From Phytohabitans suffuscus (lineage in GTDB: Bacteria > Actinomycetota > Actinomycetes > Mycobacteriales > Micromonosporaceae), in the NCBI RefSeq assembly GCF_011764565.1, contig NZ_AP022871.1, forward strand, positions 434,001 through 498,000: DNA of 64,000 bases. Direction: 5' to 3'. Shown in pieces: positions 24,457 to 33,093 of this stretch. Every line of letters begins with the position of its first letter. Position 1 is the stretch's first letter. A program made the position numbers and the translations under genes. The notes below the pieces were generated by a model, which was not told the DNA's origin, did not search any database, and saw nothing but the letters and a program-made list of their open reading frames with translations.

Positions 24457-25971
24457 TCAGCGGGTGGCGAGCAGGAAGCGGGCGACCCGTTCGCCGATCA
24501 CCACGGCGGGCATGGCGGTGGTCGCCCGGGGGATCGTCGGCATGATCGAGCAGTCGGCGACGGACAGGCCGGCGATGCCGTGCACCTGGCCGTCCTGGCC
24601 CACCACCGCGTCGGGATCGGACGCGGGGCCCATCCCGCAGGTGCCGACCGGGTGCCAGTAGTTGTCGGGGTTGGCCCGGATGTGGCGCAGGAGCGCGCCG
24701 CGGTCGGCGGCGTCCGGGCCCGGCCGCAGCTCGCACCCCACCACGTCGCGCATGCCGGGCGAGGCGGCGATGGCCCGCAGCTGCTCGACCCCCTCGGCCA
24801 GGACCTGGGCGTCGTGGCCCTCGGGGTCGCTGAGGAACCGGTGGTCGATCAGCGGTTTGTCCTCGGGGTCGAGCGAGCGGATCCGGACGTGGCCGCGGGA
24901 GCGGGGCAGCAGGGCGCCGACGCCGCAGCTCCACCGCTTCTCCTCGCCCCGGTGGGTGGGGCTGTACGGCAGGAAGTGCATGTCGAACACGTCCGGGTCG
25001 AAGCTCGACGCGGCCTTGGCCATCGCCTGCTCGTCGGGGGCCCAGCCGCCCGCCCGCAGCCGGCTCATCGCCGCGCTCATCGCCTCCGAGCCGGCCCAGC
25101 TCATCAGCAGGAACGGCTGGTCGTGCAGGTTTTCCCCGACTCCCGGCAGGTCGGCGACGACCTCGATGCCCAGCTCCTTGAGCAGGGTCGGCTCGCCGAT
25201 GCCGGAGCGCTGCAGGACCTGCGGGGAGTTGTAGGCGCCGCCGCAGACGACCACGCGGTCGGCGCGGACCACGTGGCTCTCGCCGTCGCGGAGCACCACG
25301 ACGCCGGTGGCCCGGCCGTTGCGGACCAGGACCCGGTCGACGTGTGCCCGCCCGGCGATCCGGAGGTGTTCGAGGTGCCGGACCGGGTCCAGGTAGGCGA
25401 AGGCGGTGTTCCACCGGACGCCGTCGACGATGTTGTTGTCCTCGGGCGCGAACCCGGTCGTCTGGTCCAGGTCGTTGAGCGTCTCCAGCCGCGGCAGGCC
25501 GATGCTGGTGCCGGCGTCGTACCAGGCCCGCTGCCACGGCGTCAGCTCCTCGGCACGGTACCGCTTGACCCGCATGATCCGGGTGGCCTCGTCGAAGAGC
25601 GGGCGCAGCTCGTCCGCGCTCCACCCGGGGTTGCCGGCGGCGGCCCAGGCGTCGTAGTCGCGCCGGTGGCCCCAGGTCTGCGTGGTGCCGTTGAAGTCGG
25701 AGCAGCCGCCGATGGCGCGGGCCCGCTCGAAGGCGACCCTGGTCGGCAGCGTGTCACCGGAGTCGTAGCCCCAGTCGTGGGAGCGGCCGAGCCGTGTCGC
25801 GTCGAGCAGGTCCGCGGGCCAGGCGGCGGACCCGAACGGCCCGAAGTCCGGTCCGGCCTCCAGCACCAGCGTGTCCACCCCGGCCACCGCGAGCCGCGCG
25901 GCGATGACGTTGCCGCTGGTGCCACCGCCGACGACGACGGTGCCGGCCTCCCGCGGTAGATGCTCAGCCAA
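24457..25971 (-). CDS. GMC-family FAD oxidoreductase (choline/alcohol dehydrogenase-like)
   Basis: 504 residues. The N-terminal dinucleotide motif VVVGGGTSGNVIAARLA is followed by LVLEAGPD, the GMC signature ARAIGGCSDFNGTTQTWGHRRDYD near residue 85, and VVCGGAYNSPQVLQRSGIG near 235. The C-terminal catalytic His lies in NYWHPVGTCGMGP with the closing SIMPTIPRATTAMPAVVIGERVA. It would oxidise an alcohol or amino-alcohol to an aldehyde or acid. It overlaps the amidohydrolase gene upstream by 8 bp and belongs to the operon headed by the PotD-like gene. Confidence 0.9.
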   Translation of the reverse strand: MAEHLPREAGTVVVGGGTSGNVIAARLAVAGVDTLVLEAGPDFGPFGSAAWPADLLDATRLGRSHDWGYDSGDTLPTRVAFERARAIGGCSDFNGTTQTWGHRRDYDAWAAAGNPGWSADELRPLFDEATRIMRVKRYRAEELTPWQRAWYDAGTSIGLPRLETLNDLDQTTGFAPEDNNIVDGVRWNTAFAYLDPVRHLEHLRIAGRAHVDRVLVRNGRATGVVVLRDGESHVVRADRVVVCGGAYNSPQVLQRSGIGEPTLLKELGIEVVADLPGVGENLHDQPFLLMSWAGSEAMSAAMSRLRAGGWAPDEQAMAKAASSFDPDVFDMHFLPYSPTHRGEEKRWSCGVGALLPRSRGHVRIRSLDPEDKPLIDHRFLSDPEGHDAQVLAEGVEQLRAIAASPGMRDVVGCELRPGPDAADRGALLRHIRANPDNYWHPVGTCGMGPASDPDAVVGQDGQVHGIAGLSVADCSIMPTIPRATTAMPAVVIGERVARFLLATR

Positions 25972-27625
25972 GACAGCCCCTTTCGTACTGGAAGTCGGGT
26001 CCGTGGACCACCCGGCCGCCCACCACGGTGCGGGGCACGGGGCGGCCGGCGGCCTCGCCCAGTTCGGCCACCGTCGCGGCGAGCGGGTCGACGGGCAGCT
26101 CCGCCCAGTCGGCGAGGTAGCCGGGGGCGAGCCGGCCGCGCTCGTGTTCGGCGAAGCAGTAGTACGCGGCCGAGGTGGTGTACATCTCCAGGGCCTCCGC
26201 CGCGGTGACGGCCTGCTCGGGCCCGAGTGGCTCGGGGCGGCCGCGGACCCGCCGCCCGCGCGCCTGCCACATGCCGAACAGCGGCGCCATCGGGAAGTCG
26301 GGGCCGTCGGAGCCGCCCGCGACGGTCACCCCCGCGTCGAGCCAGTCGCGCAGCGGCGCGAGTGGGACGCCGTCGCCGAACTGGTCCGCGATGCCGGCGC
26401 CGACCCGCCACTGCATGGACGGCTGGCTGGAGAGCAGGACGCCCAGGCGGGCGGCCCGCGCCATGTCCGCGGATGACGGCCACAGGTACGAGTGCATGAT
26501 CGAAAACCGTAGGGGCGCGACCGGGTGGCGCGCGTCGACGCGCTCGAAGTGGTCCAGCGCGAGGGTGACGGCGGCGTCGCCGACGGCGTGTACGGCGACG
26601 GAGTGGCCGCGCTCGGCGCAGCCGGCGACGAGTGCCGCGAAGGCGTCTTCGGGGCAGGTCAGGTTGCCGTGGTACGCGCCGTCCCGGCCGGGCCAGGGCC
26701 GGGAGATGAGCGCGGTGCCGAAGCCGCCGGCGCCGTCGAGGTAGATCTTCAGCGGGCCGCGGGTGAGGCGGCCGGAGTCGCCGCCGGGCCAGTCGAGCAG
26801 GTCGGCCAGCGGCACGCCGGCTCTGGCCAGGGGCATGCCCATGGTGCGCAGCGTCAGCCAGCCCTCGGCCGCGGCCTCGCGGTACACCCGCAGCTCGTCG
26901 GGGACCAGGCCGGGCTCGGTGGCGCTGGTGATGCCGAGGCTGTGCAGGTAGGGCTGCGCCTCGGCCAGCGCCGCGCGCAGGTCCCCGGGCCCCAGCGCCG
27001 GGACGTGGCCCATCACGAGGTCGGCGGCGGGGCGCTCGATCAGGATCCCGGTCGGTACGCCGTGCCGGTCGCGCTCGATGTGGCCGCCGGCCGGGTCCGG
27101 GGTGTGCGCGTCGACGCCGGCCCGGCGCAGGGCCGCCGAGTTGGCGATCGCGTCGTGGGTGCGGCGGTCGAGGACGACGGCCGTGTCGCCGGTGACCTTG
27201 TCGAGGTCGTACCGGTCCGGCAGCCTCCCCTCGGCCAGGTCCTCGGCGTGGAAGTGGGCGCCGACGACCGCCCAGTCCAGGCCCGGCCGCTCGGCCAGCC
27301 AGGCGCCGATCCGCTCGCATACCTCCGGGATCGAGCCGGCCTCGGCGATGACGAGCCGGCGCCGCTCGACCCCGACGGTCAGGGTGTGCAGGTGGGAGTC
27401 GAGGAACCCGGGTACGACGGCGCCGAGCGCCTCGACCTCGCCGGTGCCGGGCGGCGCGGCCGCGCGCAGCTCGGCCAGCCCGCCGGTCGCGGCGACGCGC
27501 CCGTCCGCGACGAGCATCGCCTCGGCGCGCGGCCGGGCCGGATCCATGGTGTGGATCCGGCCGACGACCAGCAGCGGTGCGGCCCCGTCCGGCGGGGCCG
27601 CACCGCCGGTCAGTCCGCGAGCCAC
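25964..27625 (-). CDS. YtcJ-type metal-dependent amidohydrolase (Amidohydro_3)
   Basis: 553 residues if it starts at the GTG at 27625, which overlaps the PotD stop by 16 bp; no strong ribosome site is visible, so the start is uncertain. Motifs are GRIHTMDPARPRAEAML at the start, the metal pair VPGFLDSHLH near residue 70, HAVGDAAV, the IMHSYLWP segment and the Asp of GGSDGPDFP near 445. These proteins hydrolyse amide or imine bonds in the cytoplasm. A second member lies at 49401; the two share the TMDPARPxAEAM opening and general layout but are clearly diverged. Confidence 0.85.
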   Translation of the reverse strand: MARGLTGGAAPPDGAAPLLVVGRIHTMDPARPRAEAMLVADGRVAATGGLAELRAAAPPGTGEVEALGAVVPGFLDSHLHTLTVGVERRRLVIAEAGSIPEVCERIGAWLAERPGLDWAVVGAHFHAEDLAEGRLPDRYDLDKVTGDTAVVLDRRTHDAIANSAALRRAGVDAHTPDPAGGHIERDRHGVPTGILIERPAADLVMGHVPALGPGDLRAALAEAQPYLHSLGITSATEPGLVPDELRVYREAAAEGWLTLRTMGMPLARAGVPLADLLDWPGGDSGRLTRGPLKIYLDGAGGFGTALISRPWPGRDGAYHGNLTCPEDAFAALVAGCAERGHSVAVHAVGDAAVTLALDHFERVDARHPVAPLRFSIMHSYLWPSSADMARAARLGVLLSSQPSMQWRVGAGIADQFGDGVPLAPLRDWLDAGVTVAGGSDGPDFPMAPLFGMWQARGRRVRGRPEPLGPEQAVTAAEALEMYTTSAAYYCFAEHERGRLAPGYLADWAELPVDPLAATVAELGEAAGRPVPRTVVGGRVVHGPDFQYERGCLG

Positions 27626-28698
27626 TTGGTGTACCAGGCCAGCAGTTCCTCGTCGTGCTCGGCCCGGGCCTCGGAGTTCTGGTGGACGATCTGGGTGTGC
27701 GAGGGTGAGTTGACGATGTTCGCCTTGGTGGCGTCGTCCATGTGCGTGAACGCGTCGGGGTTGCCCGGCCCGTACCCGGTGGCCGTGGCGAAGCGCGCCT
27801 GGCGCTCCGGCTCGTTGAAGAGGTCGGCCAGGGCCTGGATGTTCTTCAGGTTGGGCGCGGTGGCCGGGATGGTCATGACGTTGGGTGCGACGATCGCCTG
27901 GTTCCAGGAGATGGTGACGTCCACGCCCTGGTTCTTGAGGGCGACCGCCTGGCCCGACGGGCCGGCCACGACCGCCGCGGTCTTGGACGTCAGCAGCTGC
28001 TGGATCTGCGGGTAGGACGTGTAGAAGACCATGTTCGGCCGCAGCTCGTCGAGCTTCCTGCTGCACAGGTCGAGGTCGAGCGGGTACAGCTTGTCGGGCG
28101 CGACGCCGGACGCCAGCGAGGCGATCTCGCAGGCGCTGTCGTAGCTTCCCGGGCTGCCCATCCAGCCGCGCTTGCCGGGGAACTTCCCGACGTCGAAGAA
28201 GTCGGCCCAGGTCTGCGGGCCTCCGTTGGGGAAGGTGGCGGTCAGGTACGCCTGGACGTGACCGACGTAGAAGGTGCCGAACGCGTAGTCGCGGATGTTC
28301 TCCGGCAGGTTGGTGTCGCGCCCGACGGCGGCGTCGAGGGGCGCGATGTTGGCCTTGTGCCGGTAGACGGTGTCGAGGCCGACGTGGATCGCGTCGTAGT
28401 CGCCCTTGCCGCCGGTGAGCATCGTGTTGGCGACCGCGTCGTTCTCCACCTCAGAGACGACCTCGACGCCGGTCTGCTTGGTGAAGTCGTCGAAGTAGGC
28501 GGCGTAGCGGGCCTTGTTGGTGGGGCCGCCGAAGTCGGCCCAGACGATCTTTCCGCTCAGACCGCCCGACGACTCGGCCGGTTCCTCGGACGAACATGCG
28601 GTCAGGGCGAGCGCCAGCGCCGCCCCCGCGGCGAGCGCCGCGCGCAACCCGCGGCCTGCGCCGCTCCGATGCGGGTGTATGGGCACGAGTTCCTCCAC
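27610..28698 (-). CDS. PotD-like substrate-binding lipoprotein of a polyamine-type ABC importer
   Basis: 362 residues. A signal peptide ends in the lipobox LALTAC (Cys near residue 35), then a periplasmic-binding-protein class 2 domain: KIVWADFGGPTNKARYAAYFDDF at the N terminus, and GDYDAIHVG, YPQIQQLLTSKTAAVVAGPSGQA later. It resembles spermidine/putrescine binding proteins. The matching permeases and ATPase (potB, potC, potA) are 16 kb away at 44.2-47.0 kb, and both operons carry the same TGGATCCA operator. Uptake of a polyamine or another cationic or amide compound is inferred. Confidence 0.8.
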   Translation of the reverse strand: MEELVPIHPHRSGAGRGLRAALAAGAALALALTACSSEEPAESSGGLSGKIVWADFGGPTNKARYAAYFDDFTKQTGVEVVSEVENDAVANTMLTGGKGDYDAIHVGLDTVYRHKANIAPLDAAVGRDTNLPENIRDYAFGTFYVGHVQAYLTATFPNGGPQTWADFFDVGKFPGKRGWMGSPGSYDSACEIASLASGVAPDKLYPLDLDLCSRKLDELRPNMVFYTSYPQIQQLLTSKTAAVVAGPSGQAVALKNQGVDVTISWNQAIVAPNVMTIPATAPNLKNIQALADLFNEPERQARFATATGYGPGNPDAFTHMDDATKANIVNSPSHTQIVHQNSEARAEHDEELLAWYTKWLAD

Positions 28699-28744
28699 GT
28701 GGTTTCATGCCGTGATCAGCAACTGTGTGGACGCCAACCCCAGA

Positions 28745-28773
28745 CGTATCCATCTAACCTGAGATTGGATCCC
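28745..28773 (-). promoter_or_regulatory. Double TGGATCCA-like operator, site B1 (potD operon)
   Basis: CGTATCCA at 28745-28752 and TGGATCCC at 28766-28773, start to start 21 bp, lie between the dimethylformamidase-like gene end (28815) and the potD start (28698). The arrangement is the same as at sites 34439, 41645, 47033 and 55006. The putative regulator is the GntR protein at 34578. Confidence 0.65.
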
Positions 28774-28814
28774 AAGCTCAAGATATGCATCCACACAATC
28801 GCGTCTCGTTCTCG

Positions 28815-31204
28815 TTACGCGGGTGTATCGAACACGGGCAGGCCGGAGCTGAAACGATCCAGCACGTTTCCGAGCAGGCGCGAGATCTCCGCGCGGCCGC
28901 CCAGGTCGTAGAGTGCGCCGGCGAAGGCGATCGAACCGGTCGAGAAGACCGCTCCCCGCCTTCGCGGGGCACGAGCACGAGATCGGCGTGTACCCGGGGG
29001 TTGCGGGCACCGCCGAGCACCCGGCTGGTCATGTTGAAGTTCTCCCGCGCTTCGAGCATGTCGTCGCCGTGCCCGACCGAGGTGGCCAGCACCACGGCGT
29101 CGGCCGAGGTGCCCAGCGGCGGGCTCGCCGAGTCGATCTCCAGCCCGGCCGCGCCGCCGGCGACGCCGTACCCGCCGAAGGTCTGCCCGGTGAGACCGGC
29201 GAAGACCCAGGCGACCGCGGGATCCGCCGCCACCCGCCGGTACCCCGCGGAGGCGCCCGGGTTGCCGGCGGCCACGAACCCGACGCCGAACGTCTTCTGC
29301 GGCGCCCGCCCGCGAAACCGCCAGATCCCGCCGAGCTGGCCGGTGAACCCGAGGTGGTACTCCCCCGGCTCGGCCAGCCACGCCTGCGTGCCGCCCCAGC
29401 GGCGGATCTCGATCACCTGGTCGTCGCGGGGGTCGTACCCGGTGACCCAGTACATGCCGTTGCCGCCGGTGTAGACCAGCCGGCCGCCGTGCCCGACGTA
29501 CTCCTCGTAGGCCTCCAGGATCTCCAGGCTGGGGTACTCCGGGTGGGTGCCGGTCAGCACGGTCCGGTACCGCCCCAGCAGGCCCGCTCCCTCGGCGTGC
29601 AGGTCGTGGTCGGTGACGATGTCGACCTCGCGGCCGGTGCGGTCGAGCCAGTCGACGAGCTGCATGTCGCCGGTGAACTGCCACACCGGCGCGTTGTGGT
29701 CGTAGGCCCGCTCGCGCATGGTCAGCAGCGGCCGGCGCCAGCTCGAGTAGCAGACGCCCGAGCCGTCGGCGTGTGCCTCGTAGAGCGAGTAGCCCAGCTC
29801 GCGCCGCGCGTCGCGGAACAGCTCGAAGTCGTCCAGCGTCGGGACCATCTGGCTCCAGACCTGGGTGCGCGGGCTGTCCACGCCGACGTGGTCGTTGCCG
29901 TACGCGAGGTAGCTGTTGGTGGGGAGCACGAGCAGCAGCGGCGCGGTCGCCGTGCCCGCGGGCGGCGCGACGAAGACCGGGACCGTGTCGCGGGCGCCGT
30001 CGCTGTCGGTCAGCTCCCAGGCGTAGACGCCGCTGGGCAGGTCCGGCGGGAGGACCGCCTCGCCCTGGAAACGCCAGCCGCAGTCGGTCATGTCGTCGCG
30101 GTGGAAGTGCAGCGCGGCGTACTGCTCGGGGGCGAAGCGGAAGTCGGTGACGTCACCGGTCCAGCCCGAGGAGCGCACGGCGCGCTGTGGATGGTGCGCG
30201 GCGGTGCCGTGCAGCCCGCGCGGGCCCACGTCGCGGACCAGCCCGGTGTCGCCGATCCCGGCCCGGCCGATCGCCGCCGCCAGGTCCCAGTGGGCCAGCA
30301 GCGCGCGATGGCTGGCCAGCTCGGCCCGGGATCCGGTGGCGGTCGCGTCGCCGACCACGACCGGGCTCTCGATCCGCCCGTCGTACGGCCGCACCGCCTC
30401 CCCGGTGTCCCCGCCGCCGGCGCGGGCGCCGTCCCCGTTGCCTGCGGTCCCGCCGCCGGCGCGGGCCCAGAACAGCGGCCCGGTCGCGGGTACCGGTGCG
30501 GCCGCCAGGGCCGCGCGCGACGTGCTGGGCGGCTCCGGGCGGCGCACCGCGTGGTTGGCCTCGAAGGTGCCGGCCGGCGCGACGGTCAGCGCCACCTCAC
30601 TGCCCGCCCGGCCACCGACGGTCGCGGTCAGCTCGTACCAGCAGCCGGCCTGGGCCACCGGCCCGGCGGCGACCTCGACCAGCCCGGCTGGGTATGTCGC
30701 GCTCGCTTCGCTCGCTGGCGCCCCGGGCGGCCGGCGCGCTCCGGCCTCGTCGCCGCGCTCCTCGGATCGGAGCTTGCCAGCCCCCTGGGCGGTGGCGACC
30801 CGCAGTACGAACCGTCCGTCGCCGTCGAGCCCCACCGCCCAGCCCGAGCCCTGCTCCGGGCGGCCGTGGGCGAGCAGGTCCTGGGCGCCGGCACCGGGCC
30901 GGGTCGGCATCGCGGCGAGCGCCACCACCAGCCCGTCCGGGCCGGCGCCGGGCAGGTCGTCGACCCGCACGTACGAGCCGACCGCGGTGCGCTGGTCGAT
31001 CCCGTCGCCGCCGATCGGTGCGAGGGCGCCGACCCGCTCCTGGCGCCGCTCGACGCCGGCCGACGGGATGGCCAGCGCGCGCAGGCGGACCAGCTCGGCG
31101 CTCCACCGGGCGGCCGTCGTGCTGACCGCCAGGCGGACGGTGTCGCCGGGGCGGTAGGAGACCCGGTCGCAGTAGCCCATGACCCCGGGCGGGACGAGGC
31201 TCAC
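28815..31204 (-). CDS. N,N-dimethylformamidase-like large subunit (interrupted by a 1-nt deletion)
   Basis: Starts at a GTG overlapping the small-subunit stop (GTGA). The N-terminal beta domain opens GYCDRVSYRPGDTVRLAVS, a LamG-like middle region ends YDGRIESPVVVGD, and the C-terminal DMFA2-type domain includes LLVLPTNSYLAYGNDH, DMQLVDWLDRTGREVDIVTDHDL and YTGGNGMYW. The last 50 residues are in another frame; one extra base at the run 28954-28957 restores GAVFSTGSIAFAG and a stop at 28815, giving 796 residues. Known members hydrolyse dimethylformamide to dimethylamine and formate using iron bound by two Tyr and one Glu; I cannot map those residues. A short dispersed repeat is inserted in frame near residue 150. 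Confidence 0.8.
30697..30784 (-). repeat. Dispersed intragenic repeat element, copy in the dimethylformamidase-like gene
   Basis: Read on minus, these about 88 bases match 35409-35496 on plus: the first 56 positions differ at one base, and later positions are weaker. The element codes for a charged stretch (LRSEERGDEAGARRPPGA, then PASEASATY) that interrupts a beta-rich region of the protein. Related tandem copies lie at 39421. It keeps the host frame open. Confidence 0.75.
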
Positions 31205-31530
31205 CAGGTCACGCCGTAGTCGCGCAGCCGGTGGACCAGCACGGCGTGCTCGGCCGCGTCGCGGGTGGCGTGGCGCGGGCCGTCGAGCAGGCGCGGGGCC
31301 CCGCCGCGGACCGGCGGCCGGACGCCGACCGCGAACCCCGCGGCGGTCCGGACGATGAGATAGCGCGGCTTGTCCGGGTCGGGGTTGCGGCGTACGAAGT
31401 CCATCACCTCGACCAGGTCGCGCGAGTACGGGCCGGTGGGGCGGGCCGCCGCCTCGGCCATCAGCGCCGCCGTCACCAGCGGCCGGACCCGGGTCTCCAG
31501 GATCCATTCGTCCTGTATGGACAGTGTCAC
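31201..31530 (-). CDS. N,N-dimethylformamidase-like small subunit
   Basis: 109 residues, mostly helical at the N terminus (LETRVRPLVTAALMAEAA) with a central PDKPRYLIVRTAAGFAVGVRP strand pair. It lies directly before, and is translationally coupled to, the large subunit. Known dimethylformamidases are made of a small subunit of about 130 residues and a large one of about 760, so position and size support the call; sequence motifs alone are weak. It is 36 bp downstream of the glutamine-synthetase-family gene. Confidence 0.65.
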   Translation of the reverse strand: MTLSIQDEWILETRVRPLVTAALMAEAAARPTGPYSRDLVEVMDFVRRNPDPDKPRYLIVRTAAGFAVGVRPPVRGGAPRLLDGPRHATRDAAEHAVLVHRLRDYGVTW

Positions 31531-31566
31531 GTCGTGCCCTCCCTTCCCGGCCCCGGCGCCGCCGCC

Positions 31567-33093
31567 TCAGAACATGCCGAAGTACTCGCGCTGCTCCCAG
31601 TCGGAGACGTGCAGCAGGTAGCGCTCGAACTCGGCCCGCTTGAGGTGCGTGTACCAGTCGACCACGACGTCGCCGAGCGCCTCGCGGAAGGTCACGTCGG
31701 ACTCCAGCGCCGCCACGGCCTCGCCGAGCGAGCGGGGCAGCCGGGGCGCCGCCTCCTCGTACGGCGTGGTCGTCGGCGGGCGCAGGGTCAGCCGCCGGGC
31801 GATGCCGTCGAGGCCGCTGACCGCCTGCGCGGCGATGTACAGGTACGGGTTGGCCGCCGGCTCGCCGGAGCGGTTCTCCAGCCGGGTGGCCGGGTCGCCC
31901 GGACCGCCGACCGCGCGCACCATGGCGCCCTTGTTGTCCACGCCCCAGGCGATCCGGTCCGGGGCCAGCGAGTACGGCTGGTAGCGCTTGTAGCCGTTGA
32001 CCGTCGGGGTGGTGAACGCCGCCGCGGCGGTGGCGTGCCGCAGGATCCCCTCCAGGTACGAGCGGCCGGTGACCGACAGCGGCTCGGCGTCCTCGGCGTC
32101 GGGCACGAACGCGCCCCGGCCGGTGCGCAGGTTGGTCAGCGACTGGTGCAGGTGCCAGCCGGTGGACGCCGTCTCGGCCCCCTGCGGCCGGGACATGAAC
32201 GTCGCGTGGTACCCGTGCCGGCGGGCGATCTGCCGGACGGCGCTGCGCCCCACGAGCACCGCGTCCGCCGTCACCGCCGCCTCGGCCGCCTCCATGGTCA
32301 GCTCGAGCTGGCTGGGCCCGAACTCCAGCTCGATCGAGCGCAGCGGCAGGTCGAGCGCGGTGAGCCCGGTGTAGAGCGCCTGCACCAGCTCGTCGAGGCC
32401 GTCGAGCGTCTCCTCGTGCAGCAGCTGGGACCCGGCCGTGGTCGGGCCGGCGGCGGGAGCGGCACCGGGTGCGCCGGGCCGGCCGACCCGGTCGCCGGCG
32501 AACCCCTCGCCGGCGGCGCGGAAGACGTGGAACTCCAGCTCCGCGCCGACGGTCATCCGGTACCCCCGGTCGGCGAGGGTGCCCAGCTGTCTGCGCAGCA
32601 GGCCGCGGGTGCAGAACGGTACCGGAGTGCCGTCCGGGAACCGCAGGTCGCACAGGATCCACCCGGTGCGGTCGGCCCACGGTACGACTCGGAAGGAGGT
32701 CGGGTCCGGGACGAGCACGATGTCGCCGGCCCCGGCGAAGCCCGCCACGCCCACCTTCGGGTCGGCGGCGAACACCGGGTACACCGACTTGCCCGAAGTG
32801 TCCTTGAGCAGCAGCGAGCTCGGCGCGGTCAGGCCCGAGCGCATGGCCGCGGCGACCGCGGACCGGGCGATGGTCTTGCCGCGGACGATGCCGTGCTGGT
32901 CGGCGAAGCCGAAGCGGACCATCTCGATGCCGAGCTCGTCGATCACCCGCCGCATCTGGGCCGCGGCGGCGTACTGCGCGTCGCTCCACAGGTCGTGCCG
33001 GTCGACGAAGCCGCCGCGGTCCTTGGCCAGCATCGGGCGGGCGCTGGCCCCGCCGCCACCTTCGGCGACGTCGCGCTCGTCGACGTTACGCAT
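31567..33093 (-). CDS. Glutamine-synthetase-family ligase (probable gamma-glutamyl-amine synthetase)
   Basis: 508 residues. The GS beta-grasp domain (FGFADQHGIVRGKTIA, residues about 60-75) and the catalytic domain are complete: metal-binding Glu in GAELEFHVF, SIELEFGPSQLELTM, His in TGWHLHQSL, and VNGYKRYQPYSLAPDRIAWGVDNKGAMVR. These features fit the PuuA/GlnT-type branch that joins glutamate to an amine with ATP, rather than ammonia-assimilating GS; the amine is unknown. It overlaps the Rieske gene by 8 bp and precedes the formamidase-like subunits, so amine released by that amidase could be its substrate (inference). Confidence 0.85.
   Translation of the reverse strand: MRNVDERDVAEGGGGASARPMLAKDRGGFVDRHDLWSDAQYAAAAQMRRVIDELGIEMVRFGFADQHGIVRGKTIARSAVAAAMRSGLTAPSSLLLKDTSGKSVYPVFAADPKVGVAGFAGAGDIVLVPDPTSFRVVPWADRTGWILCDLRFPDGTPVPFCTRGLLRRQLGTLADRGYRMTVGAELEFHVFRAAGEGFAGDRVGRPGAPGAAPAAGPTTAGSQLLHEETLDGLDELVQALYTGLTALDLPLRSIELEFGPSQLELTMEAAEAAVTADAVLVGRSAVRQIARRHGYHATFMSRPQGAETASTGWHLHQSLTNLRTGRGAFVPDAEDAEPLSVTGRSYLEGILRHATAAAAFTTPTVNGYKRYQPYSLAPDRIAWGVDNKGAMVRAVGGPGDPATRLENRSGEPAANPYLYIAAQAVSGLDGIARRLTLRPPTTTPYEEAAPRLPRSLGEAVAALESDVTFREALGDVVVDWYTHLKRAEFERYLLHVSDWEQREYFGMF

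Noticed and set aside
28778..32989. One very long minus-strand frame that appears to join the ligase region to the formamidase-like gene
   Set aside because: Upstream of 31204 it only shadows the small subunit and glutamine-synthetase genes in another frame; the true start is the GTG coupled to the small-subunit stop.
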